64,000 bases of DNA from Candidatus Omnitrophota bacterium (GTDB lineage Bacteria > Ratteibacteria > UBA8468 > B48-G9 > JAFGKM01), in contig JAMWDI010000001.1 in NCBI GenBank assembly GCA_023819375.1, forward strand, positions 303,853 to 367,852, written 5' to 3'. Under the pieces are notes generated by a model. That model saw only the letters and a program-made list of their open reading frames with translations, was not told where the DNA came from and made no database searches. Shown in pieces: positions 43,980-52,705 of the stretch. Made by a program: the position numbers and the translations under genes. The stretch's first letter is position 1. Each line of letters opens with the position of its first letter.

Positions 43980-46130
43980 GAAACCTAAAACTCCAGTTCC
44001 AGCAGACCAGACGAAGATAATCTTCCAGAAAGAATCCAGTTGTTTTTCCCTTCAGTATCTGTAGTTCCCACTGCTCATTATTAAATCTCACCCTTATCCG
44101 ACTTCTGGCTCAGTACAAGTTCTAGATCTCCTTTATGTGCAATTCAATATATAACCTTGATTACTCTGATGGACAGAGTTAACCTTTATATTTGCATCAA
44201 GAATCTGTGGTGCTCCATCAATAAGATTGATACTGAAAAGTTTGCAATCGTGAGTAAGGATATTAATATCTGTAAGTTCTCCAAGAAGTGATGTTTCTCC
44301 TGACCATCTCTTTGTAGCAAGATAGTGTGCTTTCGGGAGAAAGAGTTTCTCTGCATTTAGATTATATACAGATGGAACCTCTCCAAGGTTAAATATAACC
44401 ACTGTGCAAAAAGGTAATGACAGGCATTCTTTAAGCAAAGAAAAATGAAGCATACATATAAACCATACAGGAGGACCATATATCTGAGTTTCATCCCTGT
44501 AGTTATAGTCAGTAAAAAACACCTCATCTCTATTATTGGGGCAGCAGAGTGCTTTTTTAAGCCACTTCATACGGGGATTTTTCAGAATAAAGATGAAGCC
44601 AGACAGTAACCTTCACCATAGTTCTGAAAATGAGACAGAATGTAATAAGGGTTTTTACTTCATTATCACTTAACTTCGGAAATGTTCCCACAGAATCCTG
44701 TTAGGAATAAAAGGCCTCTTAGATGTAATGAGATATATGTAGTTGCCCACCGAAAGTTTGTGAGAAAATTTTCCCAGTTGCCATCTCCCATATCAATTCC
44801 ATACCTGTAGTTATTGAAATATTCTGCAAGAAACGGATTAGCCATACCAATATCACAACATGCCTCAAGATATCCATCAGAAGGTAATCTCTTTCTTATC
44901 TCTCTGAGAAACTAATCCCTCCACTGATATCCTGATTGTTTCTTTTCTTTCCGAAGTAAGAGACAATCTTCAAATGCATAACTCCAGAAGTCAAGTTTTA
45001 TTCCTTCCAATCCACTTTCTTTGATAAAAAAATCAATTGCTTCTTCAATATATTTTCTAACTTCAAGTAAACTGATATCCAAGGAGAATTTATCCTTAAA
45101 GCGACAAGAATAATCAAAACCATTCAGGATGTTCTTTGAAAAGGCGGGCTTTGTGCGGAATAAGAACACCTATCCATATAGCAGGTCTCAATCCACGTTG
45201 TTTGATACCATCTGTAAATACCTTAAACTCCTCAGGAAACATTTTCTTATGAATCCTTTTTCTCCTTCATAAGCAACACCAAACCATGCAGATCTATGAC
45301 CGCATATCCGTCATCAATTTGAATCCACTCAACCGTAGGGAAATTTTCCTTTATAAACTCAGCCACAGCAAAAAGCCGTTGCTGGTCTATATCTCTGTAT
45401 ACACTATATCATTCCAGAAACCCCAGATAACTGTATTTCGGTTGGTAGACTTTGCTCCATAAAGAGGAGGAAGATATCTCCTTAATACCTTTATATAACC
45501 AGCAAAATGCCTTTTCAATATTGTCCGCATCCTCTGTTATATACCAAGATACCACATATCTTCAAGATATCTATCTGGTTGAAACTCAAAATATTCAATT
45601 GACTTAAAGGAAGAGAAAATATCCCATTGCAAACCTTTTTCTATATGTTTCACAATATAATTATAGAAAAATGCATGTTGTGAGAGTGAACCATGAACAA
45701 GATCATTTTTACTCTGGAGATTGGAAAGAAGTACAGCAGGAAATGGTTGATAGGAAAAAAATACCTATACGTTTGTCTGTTCCTGTTGGTGAATACTGTC
45801 CATTCTTATAACTCTCTTTCCATAAATACGTGGATTTTCAGGATGATAAAAATAATCATTCCTCATCCGGACCTTCAAGTTTTATATCTTTCAGTTACAG
45901 TCCAATTTCTTTAAGAAAAATTACACTGTTAAAATTGTTATACAGTCGGCGTGAAATAATAATCTCTTTTTGTCTTCTTCTTTTAAATAAATATCTTCTT
46001 TTATCCCGTTTTTATATTCAAGTAAAAGGTGGGCTGTGCTTGTTTTTTCACTGCTGCCAGTTTCCTTTAAATGGCTCAAGCCGATCTGATGTTACTATTA
46101 TATAAGGAATGGCAACAAGTTTTCCTGATC
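43980..46130 (-). pseudogene. Decayed GH36-like alpha-galactosidase gene
   Basis: Many frameshifts and stops, but the minus strand reads in order: YIVKHIEKGLQWDIFSSF, YFEFQPDRYLEDMWYLGI, VEWIQIDDGYAV (the conserved barrel IDDGY), FTDGIKQRGLRPAIWIG, FDYSCRFKDKFSLDISLLEV, GLEGIKLDFWSYAFED (K-x-D nucleophile motif), YGPPVWFICMLHF and a beta-sandwich C-terminus ending near 43980. Family motifs match the GH36/melibiase clan, as in the intact gene at 57.1 kb but clearly a different subfamily. Confidence 0.7.
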
Positions 46131-46273
46131 TATTCTCTTTCCTATCCACTTACTTAAAGAGCTTAAAAAATCCATTTTTTCTTAAACATATCACATTTTT
46201 TTATTTCCCTGCAAGGATGTTTAATAAGTAATACTTTAAAACAAAGAATTCTATCTTTAAAAATAAAATATCC

Positions 46274-46315
46274 TTGACAAAATTTAAAAATAGTAATATA
46301 ATGTAAACGTTTACA
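46274..46315 (+). promoter_or_regulatory. Upstream promoter/operator copy
   Basis: TTGACA 46274-46279, TATAAT 46297-46302, palindrome TGTAAACGTTTACA 46302-46315 sharing one base with the -10. Confidence 0.7.
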
Positions 46316-46340
46316 ATGGATATAAAAAAATAAAATATCC

Positions 46341-46382
46341 TTGACAAAATTTAAAAATAGTAATATAATGTAAACGTTTACA
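46341..46382 (+). promoter_or_regulatory. Proximal promoter/operator of the island lacI
   Basis: TTGACA 46341-46346, 17-bp spacer, TATAAT 46364-46369, perfect 14-bp palindrome TGTAAACGTTTACA 46369-46382, then the ATG. The expected transcription start falls inside the operator, leaving a leader of about 6 nt and no Shine-Dalgarno. A repressor bound here would block RNA polymerase directly. Confidence 0.78.
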
Positions 46383-47414
46383 ATGGATATAAAAAAGATA
46401 GCAAAAGAATGTGGAGTCTCAATAGCAACCGTTTCAAGGGTATTGAATAACAAGCCCAATGTTGCTGAAGAAACACGTAAAAAAATTATAGAAGTAATAA
46501 AAAGTTATGATTTTGTCCCTAACAGAATAGCAAAAAGTTTTGTTCAAAAGCATACCTTCACCATTGGAATTACTCCCCCTGATATACACCCTCATTCATC
46601 ACCGGATGTATTTTTCTTCCCTGTTTTAATAGATGGGATGGAAGAAATTCTATGGAAAGAGAAATATAATCTTTTGCTTCTCTATGCCAAGTCTCCTGAA
46701 ATACAAAAGCGTTCATATTTTGTCAATTTATATAGAAGTAAACAGGTAGAAGGATTAATCCTGTTGAATATAAAAAAGGATAATCAGGCATTTATCTGTT
46801 TAGAAGAATCCGGTTATCCCTGTGTCACTATAGGTAGAGTAAGTGAGAATCAAAAGAGCAGTTATGTAGATACAAACAATATAAAGAGAACATATATGGC
46901 AGTTGAGCATTTTATTACAGTGCATAACTTCAGAAAAGTAGCATATATAGGTATAAAGCCAATTTATTCTGTATATGCGGATGCTTTAGAAGGATATAAA
47001 CTGTGTATGAAAAGATATGGCATACCAGTAGAAAAAGATATAGTTTATCTGGCAAAAGATGAAGATGAAGAAGAAGGATACAGGGGTATAAAAAAGATAT
47101 TATCTGAATCTCCGGAATGTCTTGTAATAATGGGAAACCTTATCTTCAATGGAATTTTAAAATATTTCGGAGAAAAAGGAATAAAGATTCCAGAAGATAT
47201 GCCCATTATCCACTGTTCAGAACTGCCGATGGTTATTCCATACGAGATAAAAATTACCCAGGTCAAACAACCTGTCTTTGAGTTAGGTAGATATGCAATA
47301 GAGATACTTTTAAGACAAATAAAGGGAAACAAAAAAAGGGAACAGGTTATTTTAAATCCAGAATTTTGTCCGGGTAATTCCTGTGGATGTTCTATTATAG
47401 AGGGGAAAAGATGA
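46383..47414 (+). CDS. LacI family transcriptional regulator (island)
   Basis: Residues 1-55 hold the helix-turn-helix and hinge: IKKIAKECGVSIATVSRVLN. The sensor domain reads TIGITPPDIHPHSS, VEGLILLNIKKDN, CVTIGRVSENQ, RKVAYIGIK and PIIHCSELPM, ending with cysteine-rich CPGNSCGC. A perfect LacI-type palindrome overlaps its own promoter, so it is probably autorepressed and controls the downstream prepilin and glycosidase genes. It is intact, unlike most island genes. Confidence 0.93.
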   Translation: MDIKKIAKECGVSIATVSRVLNNKPNVAEETRKKIIEVIKSYDFVPNRIAKSFVQKHTFTIGITPPDIHPHSSPDVFFFPVLIDGMEEILWKEKYNLLLLYAKSPEIQKRSYFVNLYRSKQVEGLILLNIKKDNQAFICLEESGYPCVTIGRVSENQKSSYVDTNNIKRTYMAVEHFITVHNFRKVAYIGIKPIYSVYADALEGYKLCMKRYGIPVEKDIVYLAKDEDEEEGYRGIKKILSESPECLVIMGNLIFNGILKYFGEKGIKIPEDMPIIHCSELPMVIPYEIKITQVKQPVFELGRYAIEILLRQIKGNKKREQVILNPEFCPGNSCGCSIIEGKR

Positions 47415-47524
47415 AAAAGATGGATAGAAGAGTTATTTTTGTTAGCCATCCGGTTATACCGGATGATTATATACATTCCTTTTTTCCCATTCACTGGGAA
47501 GACCAGTGGATATTATATAGATAA
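47411..47524 (+). CDS. Small ORF between lacI and the prepilin gene
   Basis: ATG overlaps the lacI TGA (ATGA) and opens 37 codons beginning [14 protein letters not shown]. No family is recognised. It contains CATCCGGT-TAT-ACCGGATG (47447-47465), a perfect 8-bp inverted repeat, so the stretch may matter as DNA or RNA rather than protein. It could also be the start of a deleted gene. Confidence 0.3.
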   Translation: MKKMDRRVIFVSHPVIPDDYIHSFFPIHWEDQWILYR

Positions 47525-47544
47525 AAAACATATGGAGGTGTAAG

Positions 47545-48270
47545 ATGAGAAAGATAGTAAAAGCAATAAAGACAGGGGGATTTACTTTGATAGAGCTTCT
47601 GGTAGTTGTGGCAATCATTGCTATTTTAGCAGCAATGTTATTACCTGCACTTTCCAGAGCAAGGGAAAAGGCAAGAATGGCAGTATGTATGAATAATCTT
47701 AAACAGATTCATCTCGGCGCTATGATGTATGCACAGGACTATGAGGAGTGGCTACCTACAATAGAAAATGGTGGTTATCAACGTTTTTTAAACTCTTTTC
47801 TCTTCCATTCAGAAAGTGACAATAGGTGGTATGGTTATGCAAAGTTATATACGTTAAAATATGTTCCGAAAGGAACTACATTTGTATGCCCTTCTGACCT
47901 ATGGGAGAAAGCGTATGGTAATGAAATCTCTAACCGTATAGAGTCAAACTGGGTAAACTGTGGATGGAAGACACTTAGAAGCACATATATATATGCTCCA
48001 TATAGTAATGCTACTTTAGTATCTAGTACTACTACTTCTCCATATTATAAACTCAGTAAGATTCCACAAACAAATGTTCTGGCATTGGCACGGATATATT
48101 TCTATACTCCAAGCCGATGTGAAATCAACCATAATGGTATGGTTAATGTCCTTTTTGTCGGTGGAGATGTAAGACCTATTAAAGAGAAATCCATAATAAA
48201 TTTGAAACCTACTTGGCCTGATGACTGGAACTGGAAAGGTTTTCTCCAGAATCTTTATAAGTATCAATAA
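47545..48270 (+). CDS. H-X9-DG-type prepilin-like protein (intact)
   Basis: The leader ends KTGG, then [20 protein letters not shown] forms the N-terminal helix with Glu5; [20 protein letters not shown] is the next conserved piece. Residues near the C-terminus read [16 protein letters not shown], a variant of the H-X9-DG motif (GG in place of DG). It would be cut by prepilin peptidase and inserted in the inner membrane. GGAGGTG precedes the ATG and the glycosidase gene follows 23 bp later. Function in this lineage is not established. Confidence 0.88.
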   Translation: MRKIVKAIKTGGFTLIELLVVVAIIAILAAMLLPALSRAREKARMAVCMNNLKQIHLGAMMYAQDYEEWLPTIENGGYQRFLNSFLFHSESDNRWYGYAKLYTLKYVPKGTTFVCPSDLWEKAYGNEISNRIESNWVNCGWKTLRSTYIYAPYSNATLVSSTTTSPYYKLSKIPQTNVLALARIYFYTPSRCEINHNGMVNVLFVGGDVRPIKEKSIINLKPTWPDDWNWKGFLQNLYKYQ

Positions 48271-48293
48271 TTAGTATCTAAAAAAGGGGGGCT

Positions 48294-50231
48294 ATGGACA
48301 GAATAATAAAAAAGGGGATATTATGTGGCTTGAGTTTATTGTTATTGGTCAGTATAAACTCATTTGCCAATTTTAATCTTCCTTCCGGGACTATAATTTA
48401 CGAAGCGGAGGACTTTGTAGAACATACTGTAGGCAAAATAAAAGAAGACACAAGTTGTAGTGGAGGAAAGTATATCTCCTGGCCCAAAGAAAACAATTAC
48501 CTGCACATTTTGAGATTTCCAGCTCCTGAAAAAAAGGATATAAAATATGCAATATGGATAAGACACAAGGGATGCAGTATATGCCTGAAGGACCATGAAG
48601 CAAAAGAAATTACTTGGATATGGTATAGAGACCCTGTCTGGAAATGGAATAAGTTTGGAGATTTCAGTTTTTCTCAACTCGGAGAAAGTTTTGTGATTAT
48701 GACATCCCCTCATTTTGGAGAAGGGGCATTAGAAGGAGGGATTGACTGTGTAATAGTTTCTCCTTCTTTAGCCTTTACTCCTGAAGGCATATATACAAAA
48801 CAATCAACGAGTGAGCAGGAAAAAGAAGAAGAGGTGTTAAAGAAAAACAATATCATAAAACTTGAAATTGACTTTTCTGCTAAAAAAGGAAAGATAAGTC
48901 CGTATCTTGCAAGTGCTAATATTAATGGTATTACTCAACATCTTATAGATAATAAGGATTGGGATAAAATGATGCAAGAGTTTTTCAAAGACGGATTATT
49001 AAGAGCACAAGTTGTAATGTTTAATAAACCTGATGGAGATGGAAACTGGTGGAATTTCAAAGAGATAGACAGGTTTATAAAAACAGCGAGAGAAAGATGG
49101 GGGGTAAAAAAGATTTTGATTGGGCCATCGTTGAAAATCCCTGGATGGGATTATAAAAGTAAAATCACAGAAAACCAAATATTAAAATCAAAAGAGGCAC
49201 TTCAGCAACTTGTCAGAAGATATGGCAGCCCTGGAAATGTATCTGTAGAATACTGGGAAGCAGCAAATGAATGGTGGGGTGGCTACTGGGAGAAAAATCC
49301 AAAGGAGTTTGTGCAGGTATATACATATTTATGCAAGGCGATAAAAGAGATAAATCCTGATTTAAAAGTAGGTGGTCCTGTGGATGCCTGGCCTACACTT
49401 GGAAGGATTGAAGCACTTTTAAAAAGTTTCCCTGAACTGGATTTTATTAGCTGGCATTTTTATCCCACAGGATCTGCCGGTCCTAATGAGGGTGTATTTA
49501 CAGACCTTGCCAGATTACAGGAAAAGATGGAAACCGGAACTTCATACAGAGACAATGTACTATCCAGAGCATCACAACTTGCTTCCAATGTGATTGCCTG
49601 TCAGAAGATAAGTGAAAAAATACTCGGTAAAAAAATACCTGTAATTGTCTCGGAATATCATCTTAACTACCATGCATGGGACCCTGTTGACCCTATGATG
49701 TGTTCTCCTTTTGCAGGAGTATGGAATGCACTTGCACTTACCTATCTATGTCAATCTGACTGTTTTTCAGGTATGATACATGATGTTAAGACAGCTGTCT
49801 ATGGACTGTTTGGTCCGGCAGATGGGTTAAGTGTACATTTCAGAGTAATCCCTGCTCCTTCAAAAGAGGATGAAAACAAAATATATATAAGACCTATAGG
49901 TCATATCCATCATTTCTTTATAAAACATATCGCAGGGAAAGAAAGGGTATCTGTCTCAAAGAAAGGAGCAAGTTCTAATTTTGAAGTTATAGCAGCAACA
50001 GATGGCAATGAGAGGTCAATTGTAATGGTAAATTATTCATCTGCTCCAAAAGAAGTAAGAATCAAAATGTCAGATTATCTGCCAAAATTTACATATGAAT
50101 TTAATTTCCCTGTTAAGTATCTCCACTGTACCTCTGACAACATATCAAAAGGAGAAGGACTATTTTTTAATACTGATGGTGAAGGAGTTATTATGATGCA
50201 ACCTTATTCTGTTATGTGTTTATATTTTTAA
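48294..50231 (+). CDS. Secreted GH-A clan glycosidase (GH39-like) with N-terminal beta domain
   Basis: Residues 1-26 are a signal peptide. Residues 30-165 form a carbohydrate-binding-like beta domain starting TIIYEAEDFVEH. Residues 190-560 are a TIM barrel: YWEAANEWWGG places the acid/base Glu at 326 (N-E pair) and IPVIVSEYHLNYH the nucleophile at 454. FISWHFYPTG is typical of beta-xylosidase and arabinofuranosidase relatives. A C-terminal beta sandwich ends the protein. GGGGGG precedes the ATG. Same operon as lacI and the prepilin-like gene. Substrate could be xylan or arabinan; family assignment is provisional. Confidence 0.85.
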   Translation: MDRIIKKGILCGLSLLLLVSINSFANFNLPSGTIIYEAEDFVEHTVGKIKEDTSCSGGKYISWPKENNYLHILRFPAPEKKDIKYAIWIRHKGCSICLKDHEAKEITWIWYRDPVWKWNKFGDFSFSQLGESFVIMTSPHFGEGALEGGIDCVIVSPSLAFTPEGIYTKQSTSEQEKEEEVLKKNNIIKLEIDFSAKKGKISPYLASANINGITQHLIDNKDWDKMMQEFFKDGLLRAQVVMFNKPDGDGNWWNFKEIDRFIKTARERWGVKKILIGPSLKIPGWDYKSKITENQILKSKEALQQLVRRYGSPGNVSVEYWEAANEWWGGYWEKNPKEFVQVYTYLCKAIKEINPDLKVGGPVDAWPTLGRIEALLKSFPELDFISWHFYPTGSAGPNEGVFTDLARLQEKMETGTSYRDNVLSRASQLASNVIACQKISEKILGKKIPVIVSEYHLNYHAWDPVDPMMCSPFAGVWNALALTYLCQSDCFSGMIHDVKTAVYGLFGPADGLSVHFRVIPAPSKEDENKIYIRPIGHIHHFFIKHIAGKERVSVSKKGASSNFEVIAATDGNERSIVMVNYSSAPKEVRIKMSDYLPKFTYEFNFPVKYLHCTSDNISKGEGLFFNTDGEGVIMMQPYSVMCLYF

Positions 50232-50307
50232 CAGGGAAAATGATACCTTTTCTTTTTGATAAACAAATAGATTTTTGTTTACAGGATATAAAGTGATAAA
50301 ATAAGCG

Positions 50308-50830
50308 ATGAATAGGGTTTTTCAGAAAAAAGGTACAATAATATGGTTATGGATACAGAGACTATTTACAGGACCGGTTGCTGGTTTTATATGTGGTCTT
50401 TTCGGTATGGGTGGTGGCTCTTTGATGGTCCCTGCCATTGTTTATGTCTTTAACCTTCCGATGAAATAGGCAATAGGAACAAGTTTTTATTTGTAATTAT
50501 CTTTTCTGACATATCCGCACTTATCAATTATATAAAAACATAACAAGATCAGCACAAAAATTTCGTTTTTTATTGTCCCTGCAGGTATTTCAGGCGCACA
50601 GGCAAGAGTATTTCTTACAAGCAGCTTTCAGATGTTCTATTGCAATATATATTTGTGATAGTTATCGCAGGACTTGGCATTAGAATGTTTTTTTAGAAAG
50701 AGAACAGCGATGATACCTGTAAAGAAAATAACTTCAATAAAATAAAAACGATTATCATAGGATTTCTCGCTGGTTTCGTATCAGGGTTGTGCGGAGTGGA
50801 TGGTGCTGTGCTTATTATCTCTCTTCTTTA
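50308..50830 (+). pseudogene. Decayed TauE/SafE-type membrane exporter
   Basis: The first half reads FTGPVAGFICGLFGMGGGSL and MVPAIVYVFNLPMK, then stops at TAG. Further fragments are FIVPAGISGAQARVFL and, near the end, GFLAGFVSGLCGVDGAVL, the second copy of the internal repeat. TauE/SafE proteins move sulfite or other anions. At least three lesions; the 3' end is joined to transposase sequence. Confidence 0.65.
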
Positions 50831-51475
50831 CCTTTCTCAAATTTATCACAACTTATCAATATCCTTTTTAAATTATCTTTAAATTTCCTGTAATCTTTTT
50901 TCCATATTCTTTCTCGCATTCCTTATCAAATGAATATGACATAACTGATACTCTGCTTTTGGAAATAAACTCCCTACAAAACCAGTCCTCCTTTAATTGC
51001 CTCGCCTTAAAATCTTCTACTTTCTCAATTACCCTTTCTTTTATCCCCTCTATCTCTGTATCTGTATAAGAATAATTTAATCTCTTTAATGCCCGGCTTA
51101 TTTGATTTGAAACTTATCCACACTTATTAATAAAAATAAAAATTCGTCAAAGTCATCTGAAGACCTTTTATATTTTTCTGGAAGTAAACTTGGACTAAAA
51201 TTGCCATTTCTTGTCCTTGGAACTTCTAATTCTAAAAGTCTAACTTTGTAAGTAAATTCCTAAAATAATAACTATTCCCTTTATCCCTCTTCTATTTTCT
51301 TTAAAAAATCCTCTCTTTCTCTCTCCATTAAATAATTTATTAACTCCTCACAAAAATACTTTAATCCTATCTTGTCTTTCTGGCTTATCTTTGGGAAATG
51401 TCTTATTTATCACTTTCTCTATTGCTTCTTTCTTTATCTACTCAAACCTTTCTTCTGTCACTTCTCTTTTCCCAT
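50830..51475 (-). pseudogene. IS256/Mutator-type transposase remnant
   Basis: An ATG at 51475 behind AGGAGG reads MGKEK and then TGA. Across several frames one finds LEVPRTRNGNFSPSLLPEKY, DDFDEFLFLL, ISRALKRLNYSYTDTEIEG and PKAEYQLCHIHLIRNARKN, which match the middle of IS256-type transposases (the last is the C-x2-H region). The C-terminal third is missing where it meets the TauE remnant. Confidence 0.68.
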
Positions 51476-51543
51476 TTTTTCCTCCTTAATTATAAATCTT
51501 ACTCTTTTATACACAATATTTTTAATACTTACCACTACATTAT

Positions 51544-51760
51544 TGGATAAGAGTAAAAACACCAAAAGATAATGCAGAAGTAGAAAGATTTATAAGAACG
51601 ATAGAGGAAGAATTTTTAGAATTATGGAATTATACAGATGATGTTTAGTTGTTTAATAAAAATTTGGTAGAATACCTGATAGAATATAATTTTAACAGGC
51701 ACATCAATCACTTGGATACGATACACTAATAAATTTTTTAATGAAAAATTTGAAGGAAAA
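51544..51760 (+). pseudogene. IS481/IS3-type integrase C-terminal remnant
   Basis: RVKTPKDNAEVERFIRTIEE followed by EFLELWNYTDDV, stop, then NKNLVEYLIEYNFNRHINHL. This is the last part of an rve integrase core with its conserved E in NAEVERFIRT. Everything upstream, including the DD residues, is absent. It lies just inside the right repeat. Confidence 0.7.
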
Positions 51761-51855
51761 GTGTTATCCATGTACCTGAATTATACAGAATATTAGTTTC
51801 TTTCATCATAGTTTTTTGATAGAGACATAACTATTATTGGTTAATATAATAAAGG

Positions 51856-52132
51856 AATTTTTCTTTATTTTTTAGATTTTGACTATTTTGCCATCATAAG
51901 CAACTTCTATTTTTTCTTTTCTAAAAATCTCTTGAAGTTCTGAATATAACAGCCCTCCATTATGGGAAAAGTGTGTTACTATGAATTTAAAATTTTCTTT
52001 TAGCAAATTTTCCTCCATAAGTTTTTTCTTAACTTTAAAAACACCTTCTATTCCGAGATGTCCTTTCTCATAAGGTAGTTTACCATTTGTGCAGTCCATT
52101 ATAATAATATCAAACTTGAAATTTTTTAAATA
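51856..52132. repeat. Right 277-bp direct repeat
   Basis: Matches 43070-43346 with one base change (51971). Here it is the 3' end of the complete MBL-fold gene, so this copy is probably the parent sequence. Confidence 0.95.
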
Positions 52133-52702
52133 TTGCCAAGTCTCTTCTGGATACCAACCAGTATCACATCCAAATAAAATAAACTTATTTTTATAATTAA
52201 AAATAAAATTGAAACATTCCTCATCTTCAATTTCAGTTTTATGATCTGCCAGTATTGGAAATACTACCATTTCGCCTGCTTTAAATTCATTAAAAACTTT
52301 AACTTGGTGAAGTTTTATTAAAGTATTATAGTTGGTTTTTTTTAAAATTAAATCGCTTATTATCTCACATATAGTTTTACTTCCATAAATATTTAAAACT
52401 CTTCCTTCTTTCATATGAGCAAATGGCTTAGATCTAAAAATAAGTTCTGTCGGTGAAAAATGGTCCCTATGAGAATGAGTAATAAAAAGATGCTCAACTT
52501 CTGCAAGATTTATTCCATATTTTAAAACATGAAGATATGTATCTGGTGGAAAATCAACTTTATATTTTTTATCTATTAATATTGAACTTCTTGTCCTTAT
52601 ATTTTTACCTTTTAATTTTCTTGCTTTTTTACAATATTCACATTCACAAAAAATCCCTGGCCAACCTTCCGCTGCACATGTTCCTAAAAAAAGAATTTCC
52701 AT
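51872..52702 (-). CDS. Metallo-beta-lactamase-fold hydrolase (PhnP-like)
   Basis: Residues 1-25 LFLGTCAAEGWPGIFCECEYC match the PhnP/RNase Z-like opening. The dinuclear metal motif is FITHSHRDHFSP; LADHKTEIED, FGCDTGWYP, IIMDCTNGK and the late THFSHNGG complete the set. CECEYCKKARK may bind a structural zinc. PhnP cleaves cyclic phosphodiesters; no phosphonate genes are here. 276 residues, complete. Its 3' end is duplicated at the other side of the island. Confidence 0.87.
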   Translation of the reverse strand: MEILFLGTCAAEGWPGIFCECEYCKKARKLKGKNIRTRSSILIDKKYKVDFPPDTYLHVLKYGINLAEVEHLFITHSHRDHFSPTELIFRSKPFAHMKEGRVLNIYGSKTICEIISDLILKKTNYNTLIKLHQVKVFNEFKAGEMVVFPILADHKTEIEDEECFNFIFNYKNKFILFGCDTGWYPEETWQYLKNFKFDIIIMDCTNGKLPYEKGHLGIEGVFKVKKKLMEENLLKENFKFIVTHFSHNGGLLYSELQEIFRKEKIEVAYDGKIVKI

Positions 52703-52705
52703 TTT

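Larger units (their letters stand above)
46259..46392. repeat. 67-bp tandem duplication of the lacI promoter, operator and start
   Basis: Two adjacent copies with a 67-bp period. Each contains TTGACA, a 17-bp spacer, TATAAT, TGTAAACGTTTACA and ATGGATATAAAAAA. In copy 1 the ATG (46316) reads MDIKK and stops; in copy 2 the ATG (46383) opens lacI. Confidence 0.95.
43347..51855. mobile_element. Accessory island between the 277-bp direct repeats
   Basis: About 8.5 kb whose two ends meet the two copies of the MBL-gene repeat. Contents in order: truncated araM, decayed alpha-galactosidase, lacI with a duplicated promoter, prepilin-like gene, secreted glycosidase, decayed TauE/SafE exporter, decayed IS256-type transposase and a decayed integrase. 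The coding style is visibly less A/T-biased than the flanks. No intact recombinase and no tRNA attachment site are present, so the mechanism of entry is unknown; recombination between repeats would delete it. Confidence 0.7.

Noticed and set aside
46316-46333. MDIKK mini-ORF as a designed leader peptide
   Set aside because: It is fully explained by the 67-bp tandem duplication of the lacI start region.
43347-51855. A tRNA-targeted integrative element or prophage
   Set aside because: No tRNA gene or attachment-like short repeat lies at the borders, and no phage structural, relaxase or intact integrase gene is present.
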